Shown: positions 8,001 through 17,070, counted from the stretch's first letter. The stretch: DNA of 64,000 nucleotides from Spirochaeta lutea (GCF_000758165.1 NZ_JNUP01000064.1:62001-126000); one strand, 5' to 3'. A program made the numbers and translations. Notes: generated by a model not told the origin, from the letters alone.

Positions 8001-9775
8001 GTCTTTCCCTCCTGTTCGTCCATGGGATCCGGAAGATCGATATAAAACCGTGTACCGTGGTGTTCGGTGGATTCGAACCATATTTGCCCGAGATGATCAC
8101 TGATAATCCGCTCCACAATGGCAAGTCCGAGCCCCGTCCCATCCTTTTTTGAGGTGTAATACGGGGTAAAAATCTTATCCCGATGCTCTTCGGCAATTCC
8201 CGGTCCGTCATCTTCCACGGTAATTCTGCAGTACGAGATTCCGCTTTTCTGTACCTTAAAGGCGCCGAGCTTTATCATACCACTTCTCTCACCAATTGCA
8301 TCTACCGCGTTTGCTAGAAGATTTCCCAGAACCTGCCGCAACTGGCGTTCATCGGCGAACACGTGTAAATCGGGCGTTCCTACAGAAACCTCAATCCGGA
8401 GATTTGCATACCCGGAGTACATTCCTTGGAGGCTCTCCGCGAAGGGGGAGAATGGTATCCAGCTGGGTTCGGGATTCGGCAGACGGGCGAAGTTTCGGAA
8501 TTCGGTAAGCATACTGCTGAGGCGATCAACCTCGGTGATTATCCGGGAAACAGATTGCTCGAGAACCCCGCGGAAGGTCTCTGGGGAGCTCTCATATTTC
8601 CGAATCAGCCGTTCTGTGGACAGCTTGATAGGGGTCAGGGGATTCTTAATCTCATGGGCCAGCCGCTGGGCGAGGTCTTTCCACGCCGCAATCCGCTCGG
8701 AATGAACCAGTTTTTGCCGGGACCTGTCCAATTCCAGGATCATCCGGTTAAAGGATTCAGCCAAATGATCGATATCCTCATTGCCCCGGGTAAGAATTCT
8801 ATAAGAAAAATCACCCTGAGCAATACGCTGGGTCGCCACCTCCAGGTTCATTATGGGCCTGATGATCTCATCACTGAAATAGAAGCTGGCAAGCACCGCC
8901 ACCAAGAGAAGGGGCAGGGCGAATAAGAGATAAAAGAACAGAACCGCAAAGGTAAAGGTGGCCTGATTCCGGCTAAATTGATTGAAATAGGTAACATTTT
9001 CCTGGATTGTCCGTGCCCGATCCTCAAACTCCGGGCTGATTTCCAGGGTCAACAGCACCACCACCCTCCGCCCGCCGTCTTGGAAGCTGCGCTTTATTCG
9101 TACTATGTCATGGTTTTCCAGGCTGTATCTGACGATCCTGCCGTCGGCCTCCTGTAATACCGCCTGGGCTGGGATCAACATGGAGGCCCCCCCCCATTGT
9201 CCGAGGATGACACCGTTTGCTGCGACTAATTGTACGGCGGACAGTTCGGGTCGTACCTGACGAATCCTCTGGATGATCCTATCCGGCTCAGAAGCAGCCC
9301 CCACCAAAATACCGTCCAGCAAATCAGACGCGGCGAATTGCTCCAACCTACGTACCTCCTGCTGGTAGTAGTCGATGGTCATGTCCAACCCGGCCTCGAG
9401 GGCCTGCCCCATCCCCGGACGGAACCAGGTTGAAACTGCAACCCGGACAAAGTTGAAGGAGAGCACGGCCTGGGGGATTGCTGAGATAAGCACGATAACC
9501 ACAAAACTTGCTAACATCCGGTAACGGAACCGGGAACCGGGATGGCCCCTTCTCCGCTCCCGAACAAGTCTGAGAATGCGGATTATTACCGCGGCAATCA
9601 GGACCAAGGGAAGGAGCAGGGCGATGCCCAAAATCACCCAGAGAACGGCATTTTGCTGAAACTCAACCCCTTCCAAAACCTGAACGGAGAGCACCAGGAG
9701 CAGCGCCAGGATGAAGACATAGAGAAAAACCAGCCCCAACAGGGACCCCAGAGAGCTGCTACTGTTCCGTGCCAT
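7997..9775 (-). CDS. NtrY-like membrane sensor histidine kinase
   Basis: 592 residues. About four membrane helices lie in the first 320 residues (two near the N-terminus, one near 85-105, one near 270-295), enclosing an extracytoplasmic sensor region, followed by HAMP (IRPIMNLEVATQRIAQGDFS). The phospho-acceptor box is HEIKNPLTPIKLS and the HATPase domain shows DGPGIAEEHRDKIFTPYY and GTGLGLAIVERI. This is the NtrY layout, and the overlapping downstream NtrX-like regulator is its probable partner. The ATG is preceded by GGGAG and overlaps the end of the DUF4390 gene by 17 nt. The signal sensed cannot be read from the sequence. Confidence 0.92.
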   Translation of the reverse strand: MARNSSSSLGSLLGLVFLYVFILALLLVLSVQVLEGVEFQQNAVLWVILGIALLLPLVLIAAVIIRILRLVRERRRGHPGSRFRYRMLASFVVIVLISAIPQAVLSFNFVRVAVSTWFRPGMGQALEAGLDMTIDYYQQEVRRLEQFAASDLLDGILVGAASEPDRIIQRIRQVRPELSAVQLVAANGVILGQWGGASMLIPAQAVLQEADGRIVRYSLENHDIVRIKRSFQDGGRRVVVLLTLEISPEFEDRARTIQENVTYFNQFSRNQATFTFAVLFFYLLFALPLLLVAVLASFYFSDEIIRPIMNLEVATQRIAQGDFSYRILTRGNEDIDHLAESFNRMILELDRSRQKLVHSERIAAWKDLAQRLAHEIKNPLTPIKLSTERLIRKYESSPETFRGVLEQSVSRIITEVDRLSSMLTEFRNFARLPNPEPSWIPFSPFAESLQGMYSGYANLRIEVSVGTPDLHVFADERQLRQVLGNLLANAVDAIGERSGMIKLGAFKVQKSGISYCRITVEDDGPGIAEEHRDKIFTPYYTSKKDGTGLGLAIVERIISDHLGQIWFESTEHHGTRFYIDLPDPMDEQEGKT

Positions 9776-10349
9776 CGGTATCTCCCAAGGTTATAACCTG
9801 ATCAAAGACCTCAACCCGCCCGGGGATGAGCACAGACAGGATCCACAGAGCCGGATCAAGTACATACCGCTCAAAGGTGACCCTAATTCGATAGTCCCCC
9901 GGAACACCGACCCTTAGAAAGGATCGGTCGGTAAAATGCCGGAGGGCATCGGAGAGTGCCGGGGCATTATACAGCAGGGTGTCCCCGTTTTTAACCAGGT
10001 ATTGTTCTTCAAAGGGGTCGTAACTCAACTTTCGGTCCCAGACCCCGATGAGTGAATCCCCAGGGAGGGAGTAGAGCCGCCAGGTCAGCCGTACGGTCTG
10101 CCCGCCCAAAAGCAGGGATTCCACATAGGCCTGGTCATCCTGAGAAAGCCCGAACCTGGCATGTAAGCCCAGGGGGTCTTCAGGCCGGGGAAGGTAGACC
10201 GGTCCGGTAGATTGAGCGGCCAGGGGAAATTCCCCGAGGATCCATAGGAGGAACCATAATCCGAGGAACCGGGATGCCCCTGGGAGCCTACTGCTCCTCG
10301 AACCGGTTTTCGAATAGTGTCGCCAAGGCCTCCACTGCATCTTGCTCAT
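9759..10349 (-). CDS. DUF4390-like exported protein
   Basis: About 196 residues if it starts at 10349. A basic stretch and hydrophobic segment (FLGLWFLLWILGEF) end in PLAAQ, a signal peptide. The mature part resembles DUF4390 proteins (VWDRKLSYDPFEEQYLV), which in proteobacteria commonly precede ntrY, as here; I judge the family by motif and context. No ATG, GTG or TTG occurs between the ptsH stop at 10288 and the hydrophobic segment, so translation must begin within ptsH. The ATG at 10349 has GGAG 5 nt upstream, giving a 62-nt overlap. Possible partner or sensor accessory of the NtrY kinase. Confidence 0.65.
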   Translation of the reverse strand: MSKMQWRPWRHYSKTGSRSSRLPGASRFLGLWFLLWILGEFPLAAQSTGPVYLPRPEDPLGLHARFGLSQDDQAYVESLLLGGQTVRLTWRLYSLPGDSLIGVWDRKLSYDPFEEQYLVKNGDTLLYNAPALSDALRHFTDRSFLRVGVPGDYRIRVTFERYVLDPALWILSVLIPGRVEVFDQVITLGDTDGTEQ

Positions 10350-10554
10350 CCGCTCCATCTGCTTCGATGGTAATCTCTGTATTGTATGACGCACCCAGGG
10401 TAATGATCCCCATGATGGATTTTGCGTTTATCTCTTCATTTTCCTTTTTGAAAAGAATCTTAGATTCAAAGCGCCCTGCGGTTTGGACAATGAGGGCAGC
10501 CGGGCGCGCATGTATCCCAGCCCTGTTCCGTACTGTTACAACTCGTTCAGTCAT
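10288..10554 (-). CDS. ptsH: Phosphocarrier protein HPr
   Basis: 88 residues. His15 in AGIHARPAA is the site phosphorylated by enzyme I and Ser46 in AKSIMGIITLG is the site modified by HPr kinase; both are intact. Directly downstream of hprK (12-nt gap, CGGAG before the ATG). No enzyme I or sugar-specific EII gene lies in the window, so a regulatory role, rather than sugar uptake, is plausible. Its 3' end is overlapped by the start of the next gene. Confidence 0.95.
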   Translation of the reverse strand: MTERVVTVRNRAGIHARPAALIVQTAGRFESKILFKKENEEINAKSIMGIITLGASYNTEITIEADGADEQDAVEALATLFENRFEEQ

Positions 10555-10566
10555 GAATACTCCGTA

Positions 10567-11592
10567 TTACTCTGAGTCATCTCCCCGGAGTCTATCCTGG
10601 AGAGATTCAATCATCTGCCGTTTCTGCATGTATATTTTACGGGCATTTTCCGTTTCAAGCCACTTCATAACACTCTGGTTAAACTCTTTTGCGGAAAAAT
10701 ACCCCATTTTTTTTAACCGTTCATTCATGGCTGCGGTTTCGATGATGATCGGTATGTTTCTCCCCGGTTTTACCGGTACCAGGAGGTAGGGAACCTTGAC
10801 TCCCAGGATCTCCGTGGTCTTCTCTTCTGCTCCGATACGGTCATACACCTTCTCGGAGTCCCAGTTTTCCAGTTCTACCACCAGCTGAATCTGCTTGGTT
10901 TCTCGTATGGCGCCAACTCCGAAGAGGTGGGTTATATTAATGATACCGAGCCCCCGGATCTCCATATGGTGGCCCAGGGCTTTGTTGGCTCCGGAGCCGA
11001 TAAGCACGTTACCGGATACATTCCGAATCTCCACCGCATCGTCGGCAACCAGCCGATGTCCGCGGTGCACCAACTCCAGGGCGGCCTCGCTCTTGCCCAC
11101 CCCGCTGTCTCCAATAATAAAAATTCCGATACCGAACACCTCCACCAAAACCCCGTGGGTTGTCAGGGTTTTGGCAAAAACATTGCTCAGGGCCCGGATA
11201 AGCCGGGAGTTAAAATCTGATGTGGCCAGACTTGTCTGCAAGACCGGGGTACCCGTGTCGGTGGCAATGGCGATTAACCGTTCGGTGGGATAAAGATCAT
11301 GGGTAAAAATCGCGCAGGGTACCCCCTGTTCGAATAGATGCCTGATTGTATCGCTGTTCCCCTGGGCATCCAGTTTTTCTAAATAGGCGTGTTCCCCCCT
11401 GCCGAAGATCTGGATCCGCTCATACCCGAAATTATCAAAAAAACCCGAGAGAGCCAGGCCGGGACGGTTCAAATCCGGCATCCGAATCTCACGGCTTAAG
11501 CCCTGGCGCCCGGCGATACACCGGAGCCCCAGGTCATTATGTTCTTTCAGATCAAGGTTGAGTAGATCAAGAACGGTGAAGGTCTGTCTCAT
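10567..11592 (-). CDS. hprK: HPr kinase/phosphorylase
   Basis: 341 residues. Bifunctional enzyme that phosphorylates or dephosphorylates Ser46 of HPr. The N-terminal half resembles the HprK N domain, and the C-terminal catalytic domain has His146 (THGVLVEVFG) and a P-loop GDSGVGKSE at 161-169, with RGHRLVADDAV following. The ATG overlaps the hpf stop by 4 nt and ptsH follows after 12 nt. In many proteobacteria the equivalent slot between hpf and the NPr gene holds ptsN and rapZ, so this is a different phospho-relay in the same neighbourhood. Confidence 0.95.
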   Translation of the reverse strand: MRQTFTVLDLLNLDLKEHNDLGLRCIAGRQGLSREIRMPDLNRPGLALSGFFDNFGYERIQIFGRGEHAYLEKLDAQGNSDTIRHLFEQGVPCAIFTHDLYPTERLIAIATDTGTPVLQTSLATSDFNSRLIRALSNVFAKTLTTHGVLVEVFGIGIFIIGDSGVGKSEAALELVHRGHRLVADDAVEIRNVSGNVLIGSGANKALGHHMEIRGLGIINITHLFGVGAIRETKQIQLVVELENWDSEKVYDRIGAEEKTTEILGVKVPYLLVPVKPGRNIPIIIETAAMNERLKKMGYFSAKEFNQSVMKWLETENARKIYMQKRQMIESLQDRLRGDDSE

Positions 11593-11891
11593 TTATGGTG
11601 ATCCTGAATCTTATCCTTTTCTTTTCGCACCTTCTGCTCAAGTCTATCTATCAGTTTCTCGATGGCTTCATGGAGATTATAGTCACGCTCGGAGATATGG
11701 GCGCTTACACCAAACCGGAAGTTCACCGTTACCTCCGCAGTCCAATCGTTGCTTCCCTTACCTTTCGTGAGGGTGAAAAGCAGATCGGTAATCATGTCCG
11801 ACGCAAAGTCCAGCTTGCTCAGCTTTGTTGTTAAAAATTCCCGGGTATCTTCTGTCAGTTCGTAGTGAACACCTTTAATCTCTACTCTCAT
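11589..11891 (-). CDS. hpf: Ribosome hibernation promoting factor, short form
   Basis: 100 residues, the length of the short HPF/RaiA type without the C-terminal dimerisation domain. The sequence follows the family pattern: RVEIKGVHYELTEDTREFL at the start, TVNFRFGVSAHISERDYNLH in the middle and a basic end (DRLEQKVRKEKDK). Such proteins bind the 30S subunit during stationary phase. GGAGG precedes the ATG; it lies 16 nt after rpoN, the conserved rpoN-hpf arrangement. Confidence 0.92.
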   Translation of the reverse strand: MRVEIKGVHYELTEDTREFLTTKLSKLDFASDMITDLLFTLTKGKGSNDWTAEVTVNFRFGVSAHISERDYNLHEAIEKLIDRLEQKVRKEKDKIQDHHK

Positions 11892-11907
11892 TCAAGCCTC
11901 CGTTGTA

Positions 11908-13296
11908 TTATGGTCGATCGTAAGAAGAAGAAATGTCGAGCTCCTTGCGGTATTTTGCCACGGTCCGCCTGGCTATGGAAACCCCGCGTTTTTTCAGGAG
12001 ATCGGCAAGCTTCTGGTCCGAGAGGGTACCACCCTGCTCAGAATCAAGAATTTCTTTCAGTATCGCTTTCACCCCCTCCTTCGAGTATTGAATGCCCTTG
12101 GCGTTGGTTCCCGCAACGGCATTAGAAAAGAAATACTTCAGTTCAAACAGGCCAAAATCGGTATGTACATACTTTCCATTGGTAAGCCTGCTCACCGTTG
12201 CCTCGTGCACACCGATCTCCCCGGCAATATCCCGGAGGGTCAGGGGTACGATGTACTTCGGTCCCCGGAGAAAAAAATCACGCTGAAACTCCACGATGGC
12301 CTTGGCGACCTTTAACAAGGTTTTATTGCGCTGCTGAAGGGTCTGGATGAACCAGCGTGCATCCCGGATCTTGGAGGTTACAAACTGTTTCACCTCCTTC
12401 TGATCCCCCTGACTTTGGAGTACCTCATCAAAAAAGGCATTTACCCCGAGCACGGGTATTTCCTCATCATTGAGGATGATTACGAATTCGCCGTCCTTTT
12501 GGGTGATCATCAGGTCGGGAATGACGTACTGGGGACTGGTTGCAGAGTATTCCCGCCCCGGAAAGGGGGTAAGGGTTTGGATGAACTCAAGGGACCGCTC
12601 AATCTGATGCTCCGGAACCTTCAGCTGCCTGGCGATCTCCTTGAGCCTTCCTTTTTCCAGAAGCTCCAGGTGGTGCTCCAAAATCGGAATTACCGATGAT
12701 GGCACTACTTCTTCGGAAAGCCGGGCCTGAACCAGGAGAGAATCCTGGTAGTTGGCAGTGCAGGTACCCTGGGGTTCAAATCCCTGGATGATGGACATCA
12801 CCTGCCGGAGTGCGGGGTGCATTTCTTCGGGAACCAATTCCAGGGGATCTTCCCGGTGGAATCCGTTTCCATCCAGGTTCCGTATGAGTAATTCTCCAAT
12901 CTGGAAAAACTCATCCGGAAGAGGCTGGAGGCGCAGCTGCCAAATGAGGTGATCCTGGAGGCTCTCGGGGCGGGCAATGGCCCCCTCCATGAACTTGCGC
13001 TTTGCCTCGCTGGCCTCATCGTCATAACCGCCGTAGGAGGTCGTGTAATCTCCGATATTTCCCGGATCACTGGTATTCTCGAAGGCCTCGTAATCCCCGG
13101 ATTTCCCGGAGAACTCATCGATGGATACGGTTTTACGCTCCTCCACCACCTCGAGGGCAGGATTCACCTCCAGCTCTTCCTGAATCCGAGCCTGTAAATC
13201 CTGGAGGGGCATTGCTAATATCTGAATCCCCTGCAGCATCTGGGGGCTTAGTTTTAATTTCTGCTCCTGCATCATGGCAGGACGCTGGATCTGCAT
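11908..13296 (-). CDS. rpoN: RNA polymerase sigma-54 factor
   Basis: 462 residues. Region I begins QKLKLSPQMLQGIQILAMPL, the glutamine- and leucine-rich activator-interacting segment; an acidic region II follows, then the core-binding and helix-turn-helix regions, and the RpoN box appears as ARRTVAKYRKEL near the C-terminus. Directs transcription from -24/-12 promoters with enhancer-binding proteins such as the NtrX-like protein encoded 4 kb downstream in the same run. AAGGAG precedes the ATG, and a promoter lies in the 81-nt gap after lptB, so it need not depend on pyrG transcription. Confidence 0.96.
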   Translation of the reverse strand: MQIQRPAMMQEQKLKLSPQMLQGIQILAMPLQDLQARIQEELEVNPALEVVEERKTVSIDEFSGKSGDYEAFENTSDPGNIGDYTTSYGGYDDEASEAKRKFMEGAIARPESLQDHLIWQLRLQPLPDEFFQIGELLIRNLDGNGFHREDPLELVPEEMHPALRQVMSIIQGFEPQGTCTANYQDSLLVQARLSEEVVPSSVIPILEHHLELLEKGRLKEIARQLKVPEHQIERSLEFIQTLTPFPGREYSATSPQYVIPDLMITQKDGEFVIILNDEEIPVLGVNAFFDEVLQSQGDQKEVKQFVTSKIRDARWFIQTLQQRNKTLLKVAKAIVEFQRDFFLRGPKYIVPLTLRDIAGEIGVHEATVSRLTNGKYVHTDFGLFELKYFFSNAVAGTNAKGIQYSKEGVKAILKEILDSEQGGTLSDQKLADLLKKRGVSIARRTVAKYRKELDISSSYDRP

Positions 13297-13323
13297 TGTT
13301 ACTCCTTCGACGACCCTACTGTA

Positions 13324-13352
13324 ATTGTGATTGAGCTATCCTGCTTTGTCAA
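13324..13352 (-). promoter_or_regulatory. Internal promoter for rpoN-hpf-hprK-ptsH
   Basis: On the minus strand: TTGACA (13347-13352), 17-nt spacer, CACAAT (13324-13329). The predicted start is near 13317, about 20 nt before the rpoN ATG and upstream of its AAGGAG. It is in the only sizeable gap of the long run. Confidence 0.6.
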
Positions 13353-13377
13353 CGAAACGAAGAATCGCCCCGGAGGG

Positions 13378-14103
13378 TTACATCCGAAACGCAGACCCCA
13401 GGTAAATCTCCCGGGCAAGGGGATTATCCATGATTTCTTCCCGGGAACCGGAGACCAAAATCTCCCCCTGGGAGATAATGTAGGACCGATGGGTAATCTC
13501 CAGGGTATCCCGGACGTTGTGGTCGGTAATTAAAACCCCGATATTCTGTTCGGTTAGGGATGAGATTATCTGTTTGATTTCGTGGACGGCAATGGGGTCG
13601 ATGCCGGCAAAGGGCTCATCCAGAAGCAGGAACTTGGGTTCGATGGCCAGGGCACGGGCAATCTCCGTACGGCGCCGCTCCCCTCCGGATAAACTGTAGG
13701 CCTGTTGGTTCCGACGGTCTTGTATGCCCAACTCTTCCAGAAGCAGCTCTAACCGCTCCCTTTTCTCCTTCTTGGAAAGGTCCTTTCGGGTTTCCAGGAT
13801 TGCCCAAATATTGTCCTGAACACTGAGTTTCCGGAATACTGAGGCATCCTGGGGCAGGTAGCTGATTCCGAGCCGCGCCCGTTTATACATGGGAAGGTGG
13901 GTTATTTCGTGGTGGTCCAGCTCGATGAACCCGTCGGTGGGCTTTATAAACCCGACTATACTGTAGAAACAGGTCGTTTTGCCCGCCCCGTTCGGTCCCA
14001 AGAACCCCACGATTTCACCGGTGGTCATAGAAAAATCCACACCCTTCAGGGCAAATTTTTTTCCGTACCGCTTCTTGAGATTTCGAACCCTGAGCTCACT
14101 CAT
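13378..14103 (-). CDS. lptB: LPS export ABC transporter ATPase
   Basis: 241 residues. Walker A GPNGAGKTT, signature LSGGERRR, Walker B FLLLDEPFAGID and switch histidine in ITDHNVRDT are all present; the LptB-specific context (SYLPQDASVFRKLSVQDN) is clear. It powers lipopolysaccharide or related glycolipid extraction from the inner membrane. AGGAG precedes the ATG, which overlaps lptA by 8 nt. The membrane partners LptF/LptG are not in the window. Confidence 0.95.
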   Translation of the reverse strand: MSELRVRNLKKRYGKKFALKGVDFSMTTGEIVGFLGPNGAGKTTCFYSIVGFIKPTDGFIELDHHEITHLPMYKRARLGISYLPQDASVFRKLSVQDNIWAILETRKDLSKKEKRERLELLLEELGIQDRRNQQAYSLSGGERRRTEIARALAIEPKFLLLDEPFAGIDPIAVHEIKQIISSLTEQNIGVLITDHNVRDTLEITHRSYIISQGEILVSGSREEIMDNPLAREIYLGSAFRM

Positions 14104-14779
14104 TTCGATTCTCCTGTTCGATGATACCGGTTACCCGGCCGTCTAGGAGGATGTCATCGGTGTCCAGGTTGATAGAGATGCGGTTCGCCCGGTATTCATC
14201 CCCGTCGCTGAAAACCAAGGGATTGCCGGAGAGTTCAAGCTGCTGGGTATTCCGGTGGTACTGCACTACCTCGGCCCGGGCCACGAGATCCTCCTTGAGA
14301 ATCCGTACCCCCACTTGAATAATGGCCAGTTCCTGTTCCCCCCGGTTTTCTATAATACCGCCCCGGACGATCAGCCCCTCATCGGCATCCTCCAGCATGG
14401 CATTGCCCGATACCAGAAGAATGTCGTAGGTACGGTCGTATTCCAGGCTGTCCCCCTCCAGGGTGAGATTCTGCTTCTTTTCTATGATCAGCACCCCGCC
14501 GGTGGCCCGGATGGTTCGCTGATCGCTGCCGAGGATCTCAATCCGCTGGGCCTTGATCTGGACTCGTTCGGTATCTACCTGGGCATCACCCTGGAGAACG
14601 GTCCTCTCCCGGCCTTCGGCGGTTACCGATTCCACAGTCATGGCGGAAAACCGGATTGTCTCGCTGGCCAGGGGCATGAGAATCACCCCAAAAAAAAGCA
14701 CTGCAAAACACCGAAGAGGGCACCGCTTCAGCGAGAGAAAGCTCAAGGTATTACTCTGTGGCATCGTTTGAAGATTCAT
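14096..14779 (-). CDS. lptA: LptA/OstA-like periplasmic bridge protein
   Basis: 227 residues. A hydrophobic leader (CFAVLFFGVILMPLA) is followed by an OstA/LptA beta-jelly-roll with regular short repeats (LQGDAQVDTERVQI, IRATGGVLII, LEGDSLEYDR, ELSGNPLVF). LptA oligomers link the inner-membrane LptC end to the outer membrane. The ATG at 14779 has AGGAG 5 nt upstream and overlaps lptC by 29 nt. Diagnosis rests on the fold pattern and on its place between lptC and lptB. Confidence 0.85.
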   Translation of the reverse strand: MNLQTMPQSNTLSFLSLKRCPLRCFAVLFFGVILMPLASETIRFSAMTVESVTAEGRERTVLQGDAQVDTERVQIKAQRIEILGSDQRTIRATGGVLIIEKKQNLTLEGDSLEYDRTYDILLVSGNAMLEDADEGLIVRGGIIENRGEQELAIIQVGVRILKEDLVARAEVVQYHRNTQQLELSGNPLVFSDGDEYRANRISINLDTDDILLDGRVTGIIEQENRNE

Positions 14780-15380
14780 CTTGCTCCTGGGCTTGAACCT
14801 CGCCGCTCACCCCGCCGCTAAACCGGATGGACTTCTCGGTAAGGTCCGCCGCGAACCCCCGGCCCTGGATCCGGTCTCCGTCATCGGTAACCACCTGGAC
14901 CTCCTGATCAGACAAACTGGTGATCATTCGGTTAGAATCACTCCAATAAAAGTACTCCCCGGTGACCTCCGCCCCCTCCTGATCGCTGTATACCACAATA
15001 TTTCCCTGGAGCTCCACATCCTCGGTATCGGTGAAGAGGGTGGCGAAGTCCGCGTGACCGTAGGATACCACCTCCCCCTTGAGGGAATACTCCTCAAACC
15101 GTACCCCTTCAAGTTCCCGGAGATTTCGAGAGGCATAGGATCGGGAGTGATCTGCTTCTAGCCGAAGCAGGAGGCTGTTATTGCGGTAGATGTTCTGCCG
15201 GAAGGCGGTAACCTCAATGTCCGGCACCTGATCGGATAGAGAATCGGCTTCTACATCGGCCCCGTAGTCCAGACGGCAGGCCTGGGTTGTCAACCCCATA
15301 GCCAGGAGAAGAAGCAGGGCCAAGGGTTTCCGAGGCTGCGTTCTAATCTGTATGTTTTTGTTGACACCCCGGGTGATCAT
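14751..15380 (-). CDS. lptC: LptC-like lipoprotein
   Basis: 209 residues. The N-terminal hydrophobic segment ends in a lipobox, GLTTQAC, so this LptC relative would be a lipoprotein rather than the single-pass membrane protein of E. coli. The mature region has LptC-type strands (VEADSLSDQVPDIEVTAF, RLEADHSRSY, VELQGNIVVYSDQEG). It would accept glycolipid from the LptBFG pump and pass it to LptA. It starts 2 nt after pyrG with no clear Shine-Dalgarno, suggesting translational coupling. Confidence 0.85.
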   Translation of the reverse strand: MITRGVNKNIQIRTQPRKPLALLLLLAMGLTTQACRLDYGADVEADSLSDQVPDIEVTAFRQNIYRNNSLLLRLEADHSRSYASRNLRELEGVRFEEYSLKGEVVSYGHADFATLFTDTEDVELQGNIVVYSDQEGAEVTGEYFYWSDSNRMITSLSDQEVQVVTDDGDRIQGRGFAADLTEKSIRFSGGVSGEVQAQEQDESSNDATE

Positions 15381-15382
15381 AC

Positions 15383-17062
15383 TCAGCTGTCCGTGCTATG
15401 GTTCGCAGCTTCAGGATTTGAACCGTTTTTCCCAGCTTCTATGGGTGTGCTGCGTTTCGCAGCTTCAATGAAGGAGGTAAAGAGGGGGTGACTTTTTAAG
15501 GGTTTTGAGAGGAATTCAGGGTGATATTGAACCCCGAGCCCCCAGGAATGGTTCGGCCACTGTACACTCTCCACGAGGTCGCCGTCCTTGGTTGTAGCGG
15601 TGATTAGCAGACCCGAGCGTTCTAGATCGGCACGCACCTTGTTGGAGACCTCATAACGATGCCGGTGCCGCTCGGCAATAACCGGGGCGCCGTAAATCGA
15701 GGCGATGGTTGTGCCCTCATGGAGATAGGAGTCGTTGCGCCCCAGGCGCATGGTACCGCCGTAGTTCTTCACGTCAATCTGCTCTTCCAGGAGGCTCACC
15801 ACGGGGAACTTGCAGTCCGGTGCAAACTCCGTGCTATTAGCATCCTCCCAGTCAAGGACATCCCGCGCCCATTCGATAACCATGATCTGCATTCCCAAAC
15901 AGATGCCAAAATACGGCAGCCCCCGCTCCCGACAGTACCGGGCGGTCAATACCATCCCCGGAATTCCACGGCTTCCGAACCCCCCGGGTACCAAAACGCC
16001 TTCCAGGTGGCCGAGCCGGTCCCCCAGGGCGTCCATGCCGCCTGCGGCATAGAGTTTTTCCAGCTCCTCGGAGTCGATCTTTTCGATTTCTACCCGAACC
16101 CCATTGGCTACCCCGGCGTGCAGCAGGGCCTCATCCACGGACTTGTAGCTATCCGCTAATTCGATGTATTTACCGATCATCCCGATGGTGATTACCCGCT
16201 GGGCGTTGGTGTAGGTAGTGACGTAGTTATTCCAATGGGACATATCGGCTTCCGGGGCCTGGATGCCCAGCCGGTGGAGGATGATCTGGTCGACCTTCTG
16301 CTTTTGGTAGCTGAGGGGGATTTCATAGATCGTACGGGAAACATCGTGGGCGCTTATCACGGCATCAAAATGCACGTTGGTGAACAGGGCGATTTTCCTA
16401 CGCATATCGTCTTCAAGAACATGGGGGGCCCGACAGAAGAGCATATCCGGTTGAATACCGATTTCCCGCATTTTGTTAACCGAGTGCTGGGTGGGTTTTG
16501 TCTTCAGTTCGCCCCCGGCAACCTCGGGTATGAGGGTCAGGTGCAGAGACAGGGCGTTTTCATGGCCGATCTCGTGGATCATCTGACGGGCCGCTTCCAG
16601 GAACGGAATGCTTTCAATATCCCCAACGGTTCCGCCGACCTCTATGATCGTAACATCCACTTCTGCTTCTTCGCCCACCGCCAGAATGCGCTGCTTTATC
16701 CGGTCGGTAATATGGGGAATAACCTGGACAGTCCGGCCGAGGTAGCGGCCTTCCCGCTCCCGCTGAATGACCTCCTGGTATACCTGCCCGGTGGTGATGG
16801 AATTCTGGCGGCTGAGGGTGGAATTTGTGAACCGGGAATAATTACCCAGATCAAGGTCGGTTTCTGCTCCGTCATCGGTAACGAAAACCTCTCCATGTTG
16901 GTAGGGACTCATGGTGCCGGCATCAACATTGATGTAAGGATCAATCTTTACCATCCGAACAACAAGGCCCCGGGCCTCCAATAGACTCCCTACGGAGGCA
17001 GCTGCGATTCCCTTACCCAAACTGGAGCAAACGCCCCCGGTGACGAAAATATACTTCTTCAT
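15383..17062 (-). CDS. pyrG: CTP synthase
   Basis: 559 residues, usual length. The amidoligase domain begins with KYIFVTGGVCSSLGKGI and the KIDPYINVDAGTMSPYQHGE motif; the class I glutamine amidotransferase half has nucleophile motif GICLGMQ and a C-terminal GVQYHPE. Converts UTP to CTP with glutamine. It is the first gene of the long minus-strand run; CTP also feeds lipid and KDO activation, which may explain the link to lptCAB. Its promoter sits so close that the transcript would have about 2 nt before the ATG, with no Shine-Dalgarno. Confidence 0.97.
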   Translation of the reverse strand: MKKYIFVTGGVCSSLGKGIAAASVGSLLEARGLVVRMVKIDPYINVDAGTMSPYQHGEVFVTDDGAETDLDLGNYSRFTNSTLSRQNSITTGQVYQEVIQREREGRYLGRTVQVIPHITDRIKQRILAVGEEAEVDVTIIEVGGTVGDIESIPFLEAARQMIHEIGHENALSLHLTLIPEVAGGELKTKPTQHSVNKMREIGIQPDMLFCRAPHVLEDDMRRKIALFTNVHFDAVISAHDVSRTIYEIPLSYQKQKVDQIILHRLGIQAPEADMSHWNNYVTTYTNAQRVITIGMIGKYIELADSYKSVDEALLHAGVANGVRVEIEKIDSEELEKLYAAGGMDALGDRLGHLEGVLVPGGFGSRGIPGMVLTARYCRERGLPYFGICLGMQIMVIEWARDVLDWEDANSTEFAPDCKFPVVSLLEEQIDVKNYGGTMRLGRNDSYLHEGTTIASIYGAPVIAERHRHRYEVSNKVRADLERSGLLITATTKDGDLVESVQWPNHSWGLGVQYHPEFLSKPLKSHPLFTSFIEAAKRSTPIEAGKNGSNPEAANHSTDS

Positions 17063-17070
17063 GTGTGATC

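Noticed and set aside
15360-15365. TTGACA on the plus strand within the pyrG/lptC junction
   Set aside because: No -10 at the correct distance and it points against the operon; it falls in lptC coding DNA.
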